Shown here piece after piece: positions 30,001 through 43,417 of a stretch of DNA of 64,000 bases; the first letter of the stretch is position 1; each line of letters starts with the position of its first letter. The stretch spans positions 31,792,335 through 31,856,334 of the forward strand of contig NC_088788.1 in assembly GCF_949628265.1 (NCBI RefSeq), read 5' to 3'. Made by a program: the position numbers and the translations under genes. The notes below the pieces were generated by a model. That model saw only the letters and a program-made list of their open reading frames with translations, did no database searches and was not told where the DNA came from. The stretch is from Cloeon dipterum (taxonomy: Eukaryota; Arthropoda; Insecta; Ephemeroptera; Baetidae).

Positions 30001-33000
30001 CAATGTTCAATTAGAAATAATTGATAACTCTATGATGAACAGTAATTTAATTTAGAAAATTTTGAATTTTTAAGGCTTGATAAAAATTAAATCAGGAGTT
30101 TTTCAAACTCTTTCGAAGACAAAAAAAATGCCACGTTAGGTCAGAACATTTTATAGAGAAATGTATTAATATTTTCTAGAGCAATCTCAAGTTGATAATT
30201 AATGTTTTTTTGTTTAATTTTTCTATGTATTGCCTGTAGTTAGTCGGTATTATTTCTATCCCAAAAGGGCGTTACATTCGGTTTTAAAACGCAATTTTTT
30301 GTGAAGATAGTGTCATCAGTTGCCATCTACAGAGCTCATACAAATTTTGATCGGTGTAAGTGAGCAAATAAAATATAAATCATTTTAAGGTTGACAATTA
30401 GAGCAAGATTTGAAGACAAATTTTTGAATAAAACCACCCAATATAATCTGTTAAATATATAGCACAGGACCTCATTACACACTAGATCACAAAATTTTTC
30501 CTGTAATAATTTATGTTCTGCTCTCTGATGAGAATCATATATACATTCTTCGCAAATAAGTATCAATTTTGCCGGGCAGAATGTTTTCCCGACGGCAGCA
30601 ATGTAGTAGAAAGCGACGCTGGAATGCCCTCCAGGGAATATCTTTAGCGCGTCAAGAAAATAAAAGGAATGCGGAGTGATATCATTGCTCTCCGGAATTC
30701 CGCACTCGCGAGCAGAATTGTCTACTAGCTAAGGAACTAGCTCGAGAAATGTGTGTGTTATTCCATTCGACGGGTTGACTTATGCGTCAAATGAAGTGCA
30801 GAATTTCGGGCTTCTGTGTGTGCAACTGAGCCGAAACTCGGAAACGGGGAATGGTTTGCGTTGACCTACTTGGCCGAAAGGCTGAAAGGTAAGGTCAGCG
30901 ACCGTGCATAGAGCTGCTCGCCGAGTTAATAGGCCGGGCTATAACATGTGAGCTGCATTCATGGGGGTGCATGGGTGGTCATCTGACTAAGTACCCTCGC
31001 GTTTAGTCTGCGCCGTCTCAAATCGCCCGATCTATGCAACCTGCTCGGCCCGGATGCTTAAGCTTTTTGGGAGAATGCGAAACTAACTTGCATTATTCCC
31101 TTCCTGCAGCAGATCAAATTTTTCTGAAATAATGTAATAACATAATGTTCAAATTATGGCTTTCTGAAGTAAAAAAAACATTCCACCTAATAGTGTACAG
31201 CTTACACTGCAATTTTCTTCTTTATACAACGCATAAAAATAACTCCAGCACGTTAGTCACTATAAAATCAATCAATCAACTTTATTACAAAACTTTCCAC
31301 AAAGGGAGGAGATCGATGCGTGCTATCATTTCCATTTACGATATCAGAGAGTGGCGTTTTTTCTGTTCCGAGATTTTACGAAAGCAATATATCATGGCAG
31401 GTGACCCCTGCGTGTGACCTGATTATTGACTTTCTCAGTCGATGGATGCGTGAGCTATTCGCATGATTGTGCGCCACTCGCCGGTAGAAGCGGCGCAGCA
31501 GCAGCAGCAGCAGCGAAAAAAGCACGATAGGCTGCAAGCTAATTGAGCTGCCGCGGCCTTTGAAAGTAGGGAATAAATTCATTCATTCTAGATTTCTTAG
31601 GAGCAGCGTCGAATGATATCGCCGTGGAAGAAAGAAAGTGGGCCACACGCAGCAGCAGAGGATCCTTTAAAATTACATTCACCGTCGTTTCAAATGCAAG
31701 CGATCAATAATAATATAACTGCCTCCACTCACACTGAGACAAGGTTCGTTGAGTTGGGAAAACTGCACGGTGGAGGATATTAAAATAAGAGCGGGAGGTT
31801 CCTTTTTCTTATCAGTTTTATTTCCAGAAAAAAGCTCCGGGTTTAAACTTCCTAAAATTTCTCAGTATACAACTTAATAATTAACTTTCTCTATATATAA
31901 CATCAGAGTATTTGAATATTACTTTAAAAATTTTCTGCTCATAATGGTAAGGGGTTGGAGCACTCAACGATGATGCTTGTAAACTATTGTCGCTGTAAAA
32001 CCCGCACTTGAGTTAAGTAATTACACAAGCTAGGAAAGTTTAACAAAGGACGCAGCCATTGTTTGCTGGAAAAGAAGCAACTACTGCCCTGGAGAGGAGC
32101 GGCTCGGGGCGATCTGCAGCTCCTTGTCGAACAAACCCCAAGCCAGTCTTCCGAAACTTTTCATATTATTGCAGATTGAATTTGCGATGTGTGGTCGGCG
32201 CACACAATCCAAGATATCGGGTGAAGAGTAAATCAACGAACCGTTTTTCATTCAAGGATTCCCTGCTGCTTTGTCCACAATCTCAATTGAGCCATATTAC
32301 TTTCAGCGAGCCCAACAAATAGTAGATTGATGTCAACTAAAACAAGACTTTGATTGCTATTTCAACTACTGAAAAGAAGGCGGAACATTTCCGGGAAAGC
32401 TCCATCTCTCAAATAGATAAATTTAACTTAGAGCGTTACCATGAACTGGAAATGAATTCCAAGGTTTCGAAAGAAAATTTTTCCCATTAAGAAAAGCACC
32501 AATCAAGTCAACTTCCGGACTTTCGTGAAAACCATCGCTTTTATTTGACATCATAGAGCGTTGAAAATATTCCTCTCGCTCTACTCATCAAGAAATAATT
32601 TCCATAAAATTCACTGAAACCGCGCAAAACGGCTTTAGAAATGCATTAAACTCGAGGGTGTGCTTTATTAAATTATTCCCGCAGATTCAATTTGAATGCA
32701 AAATTGCGGAAGATGGTTTTGCGCGAGAATTGCATAATAAACGAGCCAGGAAAAACTCGCTTTCTTGTGGAGGCACGCCACCGCTAGTTCGTATGTGTTT
32801 GTTTTATCTCCATACACGCGCGCTCGCCAAGCACATTTTTCGTATCATCAGCGTTGCAATTCAGCAAACATTGTTTTTAAATTCATGCACTCTCACTAAT
32901 TGGCATCACCGGTTGAGTATTTTCATCAGATAATTTTAAGATAATTAGAATTTTTAAAAAAAATATGCTTTGACGCTGCCGTAAACGCGTCCCTCGGCTG

Positions 33001-36000
33001 GCATGGTACACCAATTCCATTTTTCCCGGCTGAAGGCCGTGTTCTGTGTAAGGAGCGGAATTTTAATGATTTCTGCGCCGTACAGCATCTTCTTCTCTTA
33101 TCGCGAAACCAGCATATTATTATTGCTGCAGAGAGTTACCAACGAGAAAGCGAGAGACGCGAGCGAGCGAGCGGATTACATAATTAAAAAGTGTGACAAC
33201 AGCAATAATTATTCTCAGCAGAAATAGGGCGGCTTCCTGCTGCTGGCTGACAGAGCTCGGCGCGAATTCAAGCCGTTTGTTTATGTATCGGCAAGTGCGA
33301 CCGCATGTCAAGGGGCAAGGATACTCAGAAATGCAGGGCAGTACGCCACAGATGAGCCGGTGGGATACACGACAATGTATAAAAATGTTAAAAAAAACTA
33401 TTAGAAATTTTTTTAAAAAAGGAAAATTGTACAAAAAATATAGGTTTGGGAAATAATTTGTTGAGTTGGAGGTCTTAGATTGTTTTCGTTGGGTTTTTTC
33501 TTATTTCATTTTGAAGATTTCACGGAGATAAGTTTATAAAAATAAATTATTTAGGCATCCTACTACAACCGTTTCATTTGGTCACATAATTCAAGCGCAA
33601 TTAATAAGGGAAACCCTTAACCATAACCTTTTGCCAAAACTGTTCTCCAAAATGAAAATTAACTAAACATAAAATAATACAACACAGGGCTGAACCCCGA
33701 AAAACTTCCGAATTTCAAAAATGTACGTCGTGTGAATAAAACTCCAATCAGCTTCCATTTATTACTAGCTCGGTACTAACAAATTCTAAACTGTATTTAA
33801 CTCTGATTTTTCCTCCAGCAGAGTTTTTCGCTTCCCCTTTGTGCACTTCCACCAAGTACGTCTCGCTTGATGCTTGACCCGCTTCCATTTATAAATAATA
33901 AACAATACTTCTGACCAAGACACTTTATTAAAACGCCATTCTCGCTTTGTTTGTTTTCTGCAAACGTTCCGCTGCAAGACTTTATTGAATTATTACCACA
34001 AGCAGCACCTCCAACATGCACAGAATTTCATTTTTCTAGAGCAAATATAGTCGAAGTGAAATGTCAATAAACGCGCGTCAAAGCGCAAAACAACGCTGCG
34101 TGCGAATAATCATCTCGCTCCCATTTGTGCGTAGGAGAAGCTTACATGAACAATTCCTGTATCGCACTTTGAGTTGTCAGCACGTCCAATTAACAAAGCC
34201 GTGCAGATATGAATTCTTCTCGTTAGTGAAGTGACAGGCTAGAATAATTTTCCGCCACGAAAACACGCGGGGTACAGGAAAAGCAGGCTGTCATACACAA
34301 AATGAACGACAAAGGCGGCTGGTGGAGGTGTTTTTTATTCGTCACCAGGCAGCACAATCCACTCGGAAAATTCCTTTCCTGAGAGTGCTGCACACACAAT
34401 GACTTCAAAGCAGGCAGCTGCGAGCTTAAAAGCAGTTCAAGTTGTGGACAGAATTTTCAACTTGTGAAACTGATTCCCTTGCCGACGCAGGAGCACACAC
34501 CTCATCCCATTCTGTCAACTTCACCTTCGATAATAAGTGCGCAGCCAAGTGCGTATTGCATTCACTTTCCCTATGTGCTAGAACGCCCTACGCACATGAG
34601 CGAGCAGAGTTTTCATTGTATGGTTTGGTCCTTGTGTCAGACAAGAGAATCTACTGCGCGTTATAATAAAAAGGCGAGTTAAATAATAAGAAGAAAACAA
34701 GTTTCAAGTTCAGACGAGTAAAAGAGTGTGAGCCAATTTGTTTCATCCCTTTGAAGAACGTTTTACGCCATCTTTTTATTAGAAGGCGTCTTATATGTGT
34801 GTTTTTTTATTACAGGATGCACTATTAACATTGGACTTAATTTTCTAGAGGGTTATTTTATTGGAAGAGCAGTCAGTTGAACAGTACTGTTTTGAATTAT
34901 AGTCTTTTTCTTGGGAGTGACGGAAAATTGTTCTCAGACGATCATTTATGTTATTTAAACAGTTATCGGCTGTTCTTAATTCAGTATAGAAGATATTTGG
35001 AAATTCTAAAAACGCTAAAATGTTAGGCTGAATTTTCATTAAGCTATAAAACTATTCTATGTTAAAATATATACTGCTCATCTGCGTAAAACTATTTCTT
35101 GCCGTAATTCTTAAATCTAAATTTTTATACCAATTCTTGGTACAAATATCGTCCCTATTAAGAAAATTCTTAAACTAACACGAACCCTTTAATTTTAGAA
35201 TTGATTAAGTTTCTGACTCTCATCATTTCATCAAATACCGAACACGATCCTCTTAAATGTTTGTATTTGTTGTAACCTCTCCAGTTAATAATTTCAAAAG
35301 CGTTCTCATACGCATTGTTTCGTGTAATTGAAAGTAGGCCGCTGCACCGTTCTGAGAAATTTGCAATTTAATTGCTTAGTTAAGCCGATTCTCCAGAAGC
35401 AAAATGAGGTTTGCAGTTGAACAATAGCGAAACAAGAGGAACGGCGTCGCAGTTGCAAATGTGTTTACGCTGCTGGTTGATTCGGAGTGCATCGCATTAA
35501 CCAACAGCCCTGAGCGGTGCATTTTGACACAATGGTTGATGGAGGAAAAGGTGATTGAACTCTGAATAAATGCGAGTTCCCCAAAAACGCTCGGAGCTGC
35601 TCTCGTTCACCCTTTTTCTCGGAATGACAGGCCGGCGGCGCCAAATCTTTTATTCATCCGAGGTTGTTGGCCCCTTAAGATTGCTAAGTTTATGCACCCC
35701 GGCCGACATCCGCGTCCGACCGGTTGCATATGTTCTTTTGCCAGAGGATGTGGTGGCGCGCTGAATGGAGGAATAATGCTGCGGCGGCGTTCATCACGAG
35801 ATAGGCCGCTGCATCGAGATGGAGAGTGAGTGTGTGCTTTCGCTTTTTGCCCGTTTGGCCTGTTTACGAGCGGTGGCCACGTCACTTTTATAGCACACTC
35901 AGCATCATCTTTGGCCAAAGGGGAAGATTATTTACACAAAGGGTTGCGTGATTGACGTTCCGCCACGTGTCATAGAGGTAACAGAGCTTTGTTTCTAAAC

Positions 36001-39000
36001 ACACTCCGACAAAGTGTGCTTCTCCTCAGAGTTAGTGCGGCGTGGATCGCGTATCACAAAATGATCGAATGGCGTCGACCCAGAAAGGCTGAATAGTTAA
36101 AACTAGAGTTTAAAAATGTAGGTCTCTATAGCACTTACTTCAATCAGCATGATGCCAGGGTAATTCGATATTTCACCCTGAGACTCATCAAGACAGTTTA
36201 TTGTTAATGTAAAATTTATAATTAGGCTTATATTCGGATATTTCAGCTAATACCATCCATATTTACACTTTATGTTGACATTTCAAATGTGTCCCTTAGG
36301 AAAAGCTCAAACTTTGAAAAGAAGATTGTTAAAGAGTGTAGTGAGAAGAGTGTCGTTTGCAACAAAGATAAAATTAAGGGAGGATGAGACATATTTGTGG
36401 GATATTTTAAAAACGGCTGTGCTGCACGTTTGGATAAATTTCGCGAAGCCACAAAGCACTCTCACGAAGCACCGAATTTTCAAATGTAAAGGACCGCCTC
36501 GTCGCTTTTGGTTTACCTAGTGCGCTGTTTCTAAAATTTGGCAGATACCAGCTAGACTTGTGGTCGAAATCAAAACTGATTATATCGTCGAGACTCATTT
36601 TCGTGAAAATTCGATTGCAACTAATGATGCGTAAAATGAGAAGCGGCAACTCCGTTTCCCTTCGGGCGACCACACCCGTTCGAGTAAACACAAAAAAACC
36701 AAGAACCATCTCGGCGGAAAGCCATACAGGGAGTAGATCAGAGTAATCGGAGAAAATAGTGGCAGCAGGAGCGATATCAACGCTGCCGGTGGCGCGCGGG
36801 GGTGCTTGCTGGCTCTCACTACACATGCATTCATGCAGAGTGCACAGCCGGCCGTTAGAGACACGCGACGAGGAGTGCATTGCAAATAGAATGAAAATAA
36901 GTGCACTGCTCGTCGCGAGCATTTGTCTGCGCCATTTAGCTCGCACTAATGCGTCTAGACATAGGAATCTACTTGCCAAGCGCGGTGTAACTATCGTGTG
37001 AAATAAACACTAGCCCCTTAACTGCAGCTGTTTATTAGTCTGGCTGATTTGCTGCTCTTTCGCCGAGTTATTAATCAGATATAAGCCTGATTTACGACTG
37101 CATAATGGCAGTTGGCCGGCTCGACTGTACCACCTTGCGAGAGATATCATTATTTGCAATTTAACCAGCCCTCTTATTGATTCTGACACTGCCGACCACC
37201 ATGCATAATCTATTAGCGCTCAAACTTTGGCCGGTGTGCCCAACTGATAAAGCCAGAGTCTCACTAGGTCGCGTGCTCTATTGCGGATGCGACTTTCGAG
37301 TCTTGCCGATAAGGTGGCTGCCTGAATTAAAACATCGTTGCCAAACTATCTCTGCTATAAATTGAATACAAATCCAGGTGATTCAAGTTGCTCTATAGCG
37401 AAAAGAAAAGAAACAGTTCCAATCTCAGGCTACGCGAATTGATAAAAATGACCCAATTCGTTCGTGTCGCTAGAAAACGGCCCCTCTTATCGTTATTTAT
37501 AATTATTTATTTATTTAATATTAAATAATTATTTACAAGAGATGGACCGTTTTCCCGCAGCACGAACGAATTGAAAAATGGAAAAATCCATAGAGTTGCT
37601 ACTCCTTTCGCAGTGATTTCTAGACTGAATGCGTCGAGTTAAATGGCATAGGTCACATTAAAACGCAAAGTTTGCAAAGGAAATAAAAGTGGGGCACACG
37701 CGCTGCAAAGTAAACGATGCGTTTTGAGAGCTTAGCAGCGCGCATTTTAATCAGCAGAGGCGTGCGTTTTTAATAAAGTAATTGCAGCAGCGCGGTATTG
37801 TGTGTTGCCTAGCCTCCAGCCAAGTGAGAAATGCTTTGTTGATGCATTTTGACCATAATGGCAACTCTTGCGTCGCTGCGATTTTAATTAAGATTCTCTC
37901 CATTTTCTCCTTCTTCGCGGAGTCTCTAAGAGAACATTTTTTTATTCAGGAGCTCAGAGAGATACCATCTCTTTTAGCCCACCACACATGTCTACAAATG
38001 CTTATCTGCTATTTCTATTCTAAAGAGACAGGCGGCTTTTATTAAGGGATTATTGGGGTGTGACAAGGAGTTGTTATACTTGATTATAAACTTACTTAAT
38101 TTGATGTAGATATAAAAAGAAGAAAAAAATGAAACCTTAAGAAGTGAAGGGCATAGATGATATTAATGTATTTACACGTGTAGGGAAGGAGCTGTTCAGT
38201 GAACATAAATTTTATGACTTTGATAAATAATGCCTTAGCTGTAAGTGGAACATGAGCATTTTAATAATTATATATTTGTATTGTATATCTTTAGGATTTG
38301 TGCTATTGTGCAATTGATATAAATTCAAAAAACGACTGCTTATACTCCTGGTTTAATGAATGAATATTTAATTAAATTGTCTGAACACCTCCAGCAAGTA
38401 CTGGAATGAACTGGAAAAATTATGAATATAAGATTAAGAATGACAGGGAAGTAGTAATTTCATGACATATTATGCTCTCAAACTATACATTCAAGTGTAT
38501 AAATGAATACTACTTGTCTTGCCAATACATACCCCCCTCTAGTGTTCTATTTTCCAAACTTGAAATAAAAAAGATCAGTTATATTAATATGTAAAACATC
38601 TGGGGTAATCATCTTTATTAAATAGCAACATTATAACAGATAACTCTTTGAATTAAAAAAAATGACTAAATAAAAGCTTGGGGGGTAATTCACTTTTTTT
38701 TAGCTCTTTTAATTGGCAACTGATAATGAACATATTTTTAAAAAAACATATAATAGGTCAAGAAGGGGCTAAAGCGATTGTTTTATACTTAAAAAGGACA
38801 CAATTTCAGACAAAATTTAACAAATGCAGCTGCTGTGAGACTTGGTCCTTTTCTAAATATGTGGAAATATTCTGACTCCTAAACTTTTAGTCGATAAATT
38901 ACTCCCAAGTCTATATACGAAACAATTTTCAACGAGTTTGTATATGAGCGAGAACTGCATTCAAACAAAATATCTGATTGTCAGCCAAATGTTTTCTCAA

Positions 39001-39876
39001 CATACTGAACTGACAGACTTATTTTTCTCCCTGTTTCCTATCGATATTTTTTATTTAGTAGTTTCTATTGGATGTGGGGATGTTTAGAGTAACGTTGCCC
39101 TGCTGATCCTCATTAATCGTAGGTTCGGATCTAAATATAAATATCTCCTGAACTTCAATGGGCAATTTTTGGCGTTTGGAAGTGATTCTTGAATATACAA
39201 TTTATATTTTTTAAGAAAAAAAAATGTTGCAGGAAACCCAGGAAACGAATATTATAATATTTGCAGCAACTAAATTAGGAAAATGATTTTAACCGGATTT
39301 ATTTATCTCAGTACAAAAGCAGAAAACCCCGTTTCTGGTAAATAAACATACAAACCAAAATCAATATTGCACGGAAAAGTTTCCTTTACTTCGACGCTCA
39401 GATAAATTAGATGGAAAATAAGAAACTAATTAACTCATGATTTTAAAATTGACGAATCAAAATTTCCACAGGGAGAGTTAATGAAAAATAAACACAATTT
39501 CACAGAAAGTATTGATTTTTCATCTAAATTTTAAATTTTAAAAGCCGATCGAGTACTCACGGACGAAGATGTTGGACATGAGGGTGGCCGGCAGGCAGAA
39601 GACGATGACCAGAATGTCGGCGAGGGCCAGGTTGACGATGAAGTAGTTGGTGACTGTCCGCATCCTCGGCGATCGCATGACGACGGCAACGACAAAACAG
39701 TTGCCGACGAGGCCGACGGCGAAGACGGCCAGGTAGGCGACGCAGTAGAGGGCCGTCATGCCGGGCGAGTGCCGGTAGAAGAGCTCGTTCCATGCCTCCG
39801 TCTCGTTGGTCGAGTTGGGGCTGGCGTTGCGGGGCTGCAGCTGCTGCAGGGTCAGGGTGGCGGCGTCCGCGGCCAT
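24009..39876 (-). CDS. SIFaR: SIFamide receptor, class A neuropeptide GPCR
   Basis: Four minus-strand exons, 39876-39561, 27128-27029, 25758-25287 and 24467-24009, join in frame to 448 residues. The protein should be the plasma-membrane receptor for SIFamide, a brain peptide of arthropods that acts on feeding, courtship and sleep in Drosophila. Seven membrane helices are visible. Hallmarks: three N-glycosylation sites (N17, N21, N24); LALAD with Asp87 in helix 2; Cys114 at the top of helix 3, pairing with the QICLEVW cysteine in loop 2; DRF at 138-140 instead of DRY; SWLPLY in helix 6; NPVLY at 316-320. The loop [18 protein letters not shown] fits the SIFaR/NPFF-receptor group. The tail of about 128 residues has two (S/T)PP-x-RQDSA repeats. 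In-frame ATGs at 40071 and 40059 would add 61-65 residues of low complexity; I prefer 39876. Confidence 0.94.
24468..25286 (-). other. third intron of the SIFamide receptor gene
   Basis: 819 bp, AT-rich, GT-AG. Nothing else is recognised. Confidence 0.85.
25759..27028 (-). other. second intron of the SIFamide receptor gene
   Basis: 1270 bp, GT-AG. It splits the Arg codon of the DRF motif. Short ORFs on both strands show no family resemblance. Confidence 0.85.
31496..31513. repeat. (CAG)6 trinucleotide repeat
   Basis: Six uninterrupted CAG units within the receptor's first intron, not in a supported coding frame. Confidence 0.9.
37454..37573. repeat. long imperfect hairpin, candidate microRNA precursor or foldback
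   Basis: The left arm at 37454-37488 and right arm at 37537-37573 are inverted copies. A 13-nt block (CAATTCGTTCGTG) pairs perfectly at the base, then 7 mostly unpaired positions, AAAACGG, and a final CC..CTCTT block. The loop is about 48 nt and AT-rich. The position is in the receptor's first intron; either strand would fold. It matches no microRNA I know. Confidence 0.6.
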
Positions 39877-42311
39877 CCTCCTCTTCCTGGCCTGGCGGGC
39901 AGCTGACTGACTCGGCGGCTCCAAGCACAACAACAGCGTACGCTCGCCGGTCTGCGCACACCAGGGGCGCACCAGTGCCCAAAAGGGGTGGGTGCCTGCA
40001 CGCCCGCCCGCCGCGATATTGTTGTGAGCAGCTCGCTCGCTCGTTCGTTCGCTCGGCATGCGTACTCGCATCCGACCCCGTGCTCTACACTTGCAAGATC
40101 GTTTCGCCCGCCGCTACCTTTGCATTTTGGCTCTTTTTAGCGATCAGCTGTTGAGCTTGGCAGATCAAGCTGGATGCTGATAGCCGCATTTATCTTTATC
40201 ACCCTTATAACAAGCTGATAATTCATAATTTTTCCACACAAAATTTGACGAAGTAATTTTAAATTTTTAATATAAGGAGACCTTTGAAATTGATTTTTTT
40301 TCATGTTTTTGCAAGTTTCAACTAAATAAGATTAAGATCAATTAAATAAATATTTTAAAATTTGATCCTGTGATATTGATATTTTTTAAGCAGAAGAATT
40401 GACTACTAGACCCTGCTGATCCGACATTATTATCATATTGAGACCAATAAATTACATGTTCAATTTGATTATTATTTTTATTTTTATTTCCAAACATGTT
40501 TTGGCATGTCTTTTTATTCGCTCAAAAAATTATTGCCAAATTTAATTCAATTTAATTAATCATTGTTTATTCCTCTACCAATATCATTTTACATATATAC
40601 AAAAAGAGTGAAAAGGCAAAGGTACAAAGGGATCAAGTCACTTTTTCTCATTACATGGCGTTCTTTGGAAGCTGAAAGGTTAAGATAATAGAATAGAATA
40701 TTTATATAACGCCAACGGCGTGCAACTATTTTCAGCATTTGTATGAGGCTGCTTTGGATAAAGGTTAAGATAATAATAAATTAAATTAGGTTTAGCTCTC
40801 CAAAAGAGCCACAAAAATTAAACACTCGAAATCAACGATGATGAGACTGTCTCAATTCCTGCGAAGAAATCATCAAACCCAACAGTTGAGTGAAACATTT
40901 TTTCGTCAAGCAAGGATAACCACTAGGAATAGTAACTAGTTTCTTAGTTATATACTTTCTTTTCGCATAGCTTAGTCCAAGCACGTGCAAATAATTAAAT
41001 CCCACAAATTTAATTTTAATTATTGCAGAATGATTGTACAAGTTCTCCTTAGCAATTGCAGCGTGCTATTTCTCACTCTTTTTCCTTTGCTTCAGGCCCC
41101 TTCAAAATTTTCTCTTTAAACGCCTTTTAGAAGCACATTTATCAGCCTTGATCATCGAGACGAACAAGAATGAAAATATGATGATAATGATTAATTGATG
41201 AATAAATTTTATTAATAAAGTATTGAATAAAACAAAAAAATATATATTTTTGGGTAGTTCCTTCTGTACAACCAAGAAGGGCTCAGGCCGACAAGATAAA
41301 GCCTTGGTCTCACGACAAAGAAAATCCAGGCCTTGTGAACAACCCATAGCTTTCATGTGCATGATTCGGGATTTTGATTTCATTTGATATGCATATAATT
41401 TTTTCAATTTCCCAGGTAAAACTTTTACTTTGACATAATCTGACGAAATTGACCCATTTTTGAAATAACGTATTTTTTGCTTATTATTATTATTGCTTCA
41501 GTAACCCTCATAAAAAAAACACAGGCTTCTTTCATTTTGAGAGTTCTGCGATTTAATTATTACTTCCAACTGGGATAGAGAAATCAATTCCAATCACGTA
41601 GGGTATTCTAACAATTTTATTTTGTCCTGACGCGTATATCCCGAGAATTCTGCGCACTGCGAAAGTTCTTTTATTTCGCGATACTTGCTGTGCTCTAAGT
41701 GAAGTAAGTGGTTCGCTCCTCGTGCAGCTCGTGACCCGCAAACGCAGATTGTGTATAGAGCATGGTACAGAGCGCGTGCAGTGGCTGTTTGCCGCACAAG
41801 TTCGCGGAAAAGCGGAATACACAATCAGCGGCGGTTCTCTTTCAATGCAGTCCGCGCGCTCGTCGTTTTTTTTTCGTTTCGTGGCGAACACAAAAGGCTG
41901 TGAAAAAGCCAAAGCTTCTGCTCTGATCGATCACCGCAGAATTCACTCATTTGCACGCGACGAGGCTTGCGCTCGTGCATTTGATGAATCGCAAATGAAA
42001 TTTCAGCGGCCTTCTCGCCCACACAAATGCAGCGCAGAAAATCAGCTGCACGCAAATTGGATTCCTGCTTCCATGCTGCAGCCGCCGCGGATCCGCTCTG
42101 ATTTTTCCGCGCAAAGCCGCGCAAGAGAAGAAAATGCTCGCGCTAATTAGAATTTATCTCCTTGAACGACTCGAGCACGCCCAGTGAACACTTTTTGACG
42201 ATTCAGCTGTTCATATTGTCCGTGTAGAGCACCCGAGCACACCGCTGCATGGCTAATCTCGCGTAGATCTCACTTTTGCTCCTTGCTGCTACCTATGTTC
42301 TGGCTTGGAGT

Positions 42312-42334
42312 GAGAGAGAGAGAGAGAGAGAGAG
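42312..42334. repeat. (GA)n microsatellite
   Basis: About eleven uninterrupted GA units. GA runs can bind GAGA factor in insects, but here nothing links this run to a promoter. Confidence 0.95.
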
Positions 42335-43397
42335 TTGTTCTGCTCTTGTAATTGGAAGCAAGCTCAATAATTAGTGCTATGTGTCATTATGACATTGCAC
42401 GGCCTGTTTTGTCAACTTCATCAACAACTTCATTTAAGAAATCATCTGCAAGTATTGCTCTGGGAAAAATATACGAGGAATATAAATACTATGAAGCAGC
42501 GTTTATCTAAAAATTCATTTACCAAATTTTGGTTCATATCTTACTCTTTAAGATGAAATAAAATAATGTTTCCAGTTAAATCAAATGCCTTTGCGCATAA
42601 TTTACTTTCCTGTATCTTATTAGAAATATTTCCTGATCAACCAGTTTTGCAGCCAAAACCCACAAAATGTTGACTGTTGTTTCTTAATATTTAAAAAAAC
42701 CGTATTGAAGGGGTGGAAAAAGAGTCTGTTTAATTCCAATTTGGCATCTGTTTAGTCGTTTCTTACTTCTAGGTGCAAAGGGACATGAGCGTCTCTATCA
42801 AAGCTATGGAAGTGGAAGTAGCTGGAAACATTCAATTTTGGTATATCTATGTTTCCCTCTTTAAAATATATTTGCAGCACTATTTTTTGGCAAATTTGGT
42901 CTGGAGAAGTTTGATTTTTAGTTCAAAACAAAAGTGGTTTTGTCGGTTTCGTTTAGTCCGACAAGTAGTCTTTTACACGTTATAAAAGAATATTAATTCG
43001 ATCGAATAAATTTCCCAAGTCTCTATCTATGATGAATATAAGTTTTATAAAAACACGTCTTCAATACGTCTTTCTGCAATTGATATATATTTTAGTCGTA
43101 AATCTGCCAATAAAATTTTGTCAATTCAAACTAATACGCCGGAGGTTTTCTCGCAGTTAATTCAACTCCATAAAACAAAGAGTAGACGATAACACCCGTT
43201 TCAACGGACACGACGCATTAGCCGTTGAGTCTATTCACTTTTTTCGAAATCCTGTTCTGCAGAGAACGTGCATGCGCGCTACTTTTTTGTTATTGTCTTT
43301 TTCTGCGCCCTGCAGAGAATAAGGTGGAGAAGTTGATATGCAAATACAGGGCGCTGCACGTCTAGCGAGCCGGCTTTTGCTTTCCGTTTCATCACTG

Positions 43398-43417
43398 GTG
43401 TGTGTGTGTGTGTGTGT
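43398..43417. repeat. (GT)n microsatellite
   Basis: Ten uninterrupted GT units in the receptor-cadherin intergenic region. Confidence 0.95.

Larger units (their letters stand above)
27129..39560 (-). other. 12.4-kb first intron of the SIFamide receptor gene
   Basis: It separates the exon ending after helix 2 from the exon that starts with PW before helix 3. It holds a (CAG)6 run, a hairpin at 37454-37573, CpG-rich patches near 28190-28340, 33150-33310 and 36650-36960, and a 171-codon minus-strand ORF at 36407-36922 with no known relative. An intron of this size next to sub-kilobase ones often carries enhancers; that is inference. Confidence 0.7.

Noticed and set aside
41553..42150. Overlapping ORFs of 99-142 codons on both strands
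   Set aside because: Opposed open frames in a CpG-rich patch are expected by chance. There is no motif and no good splice partner.
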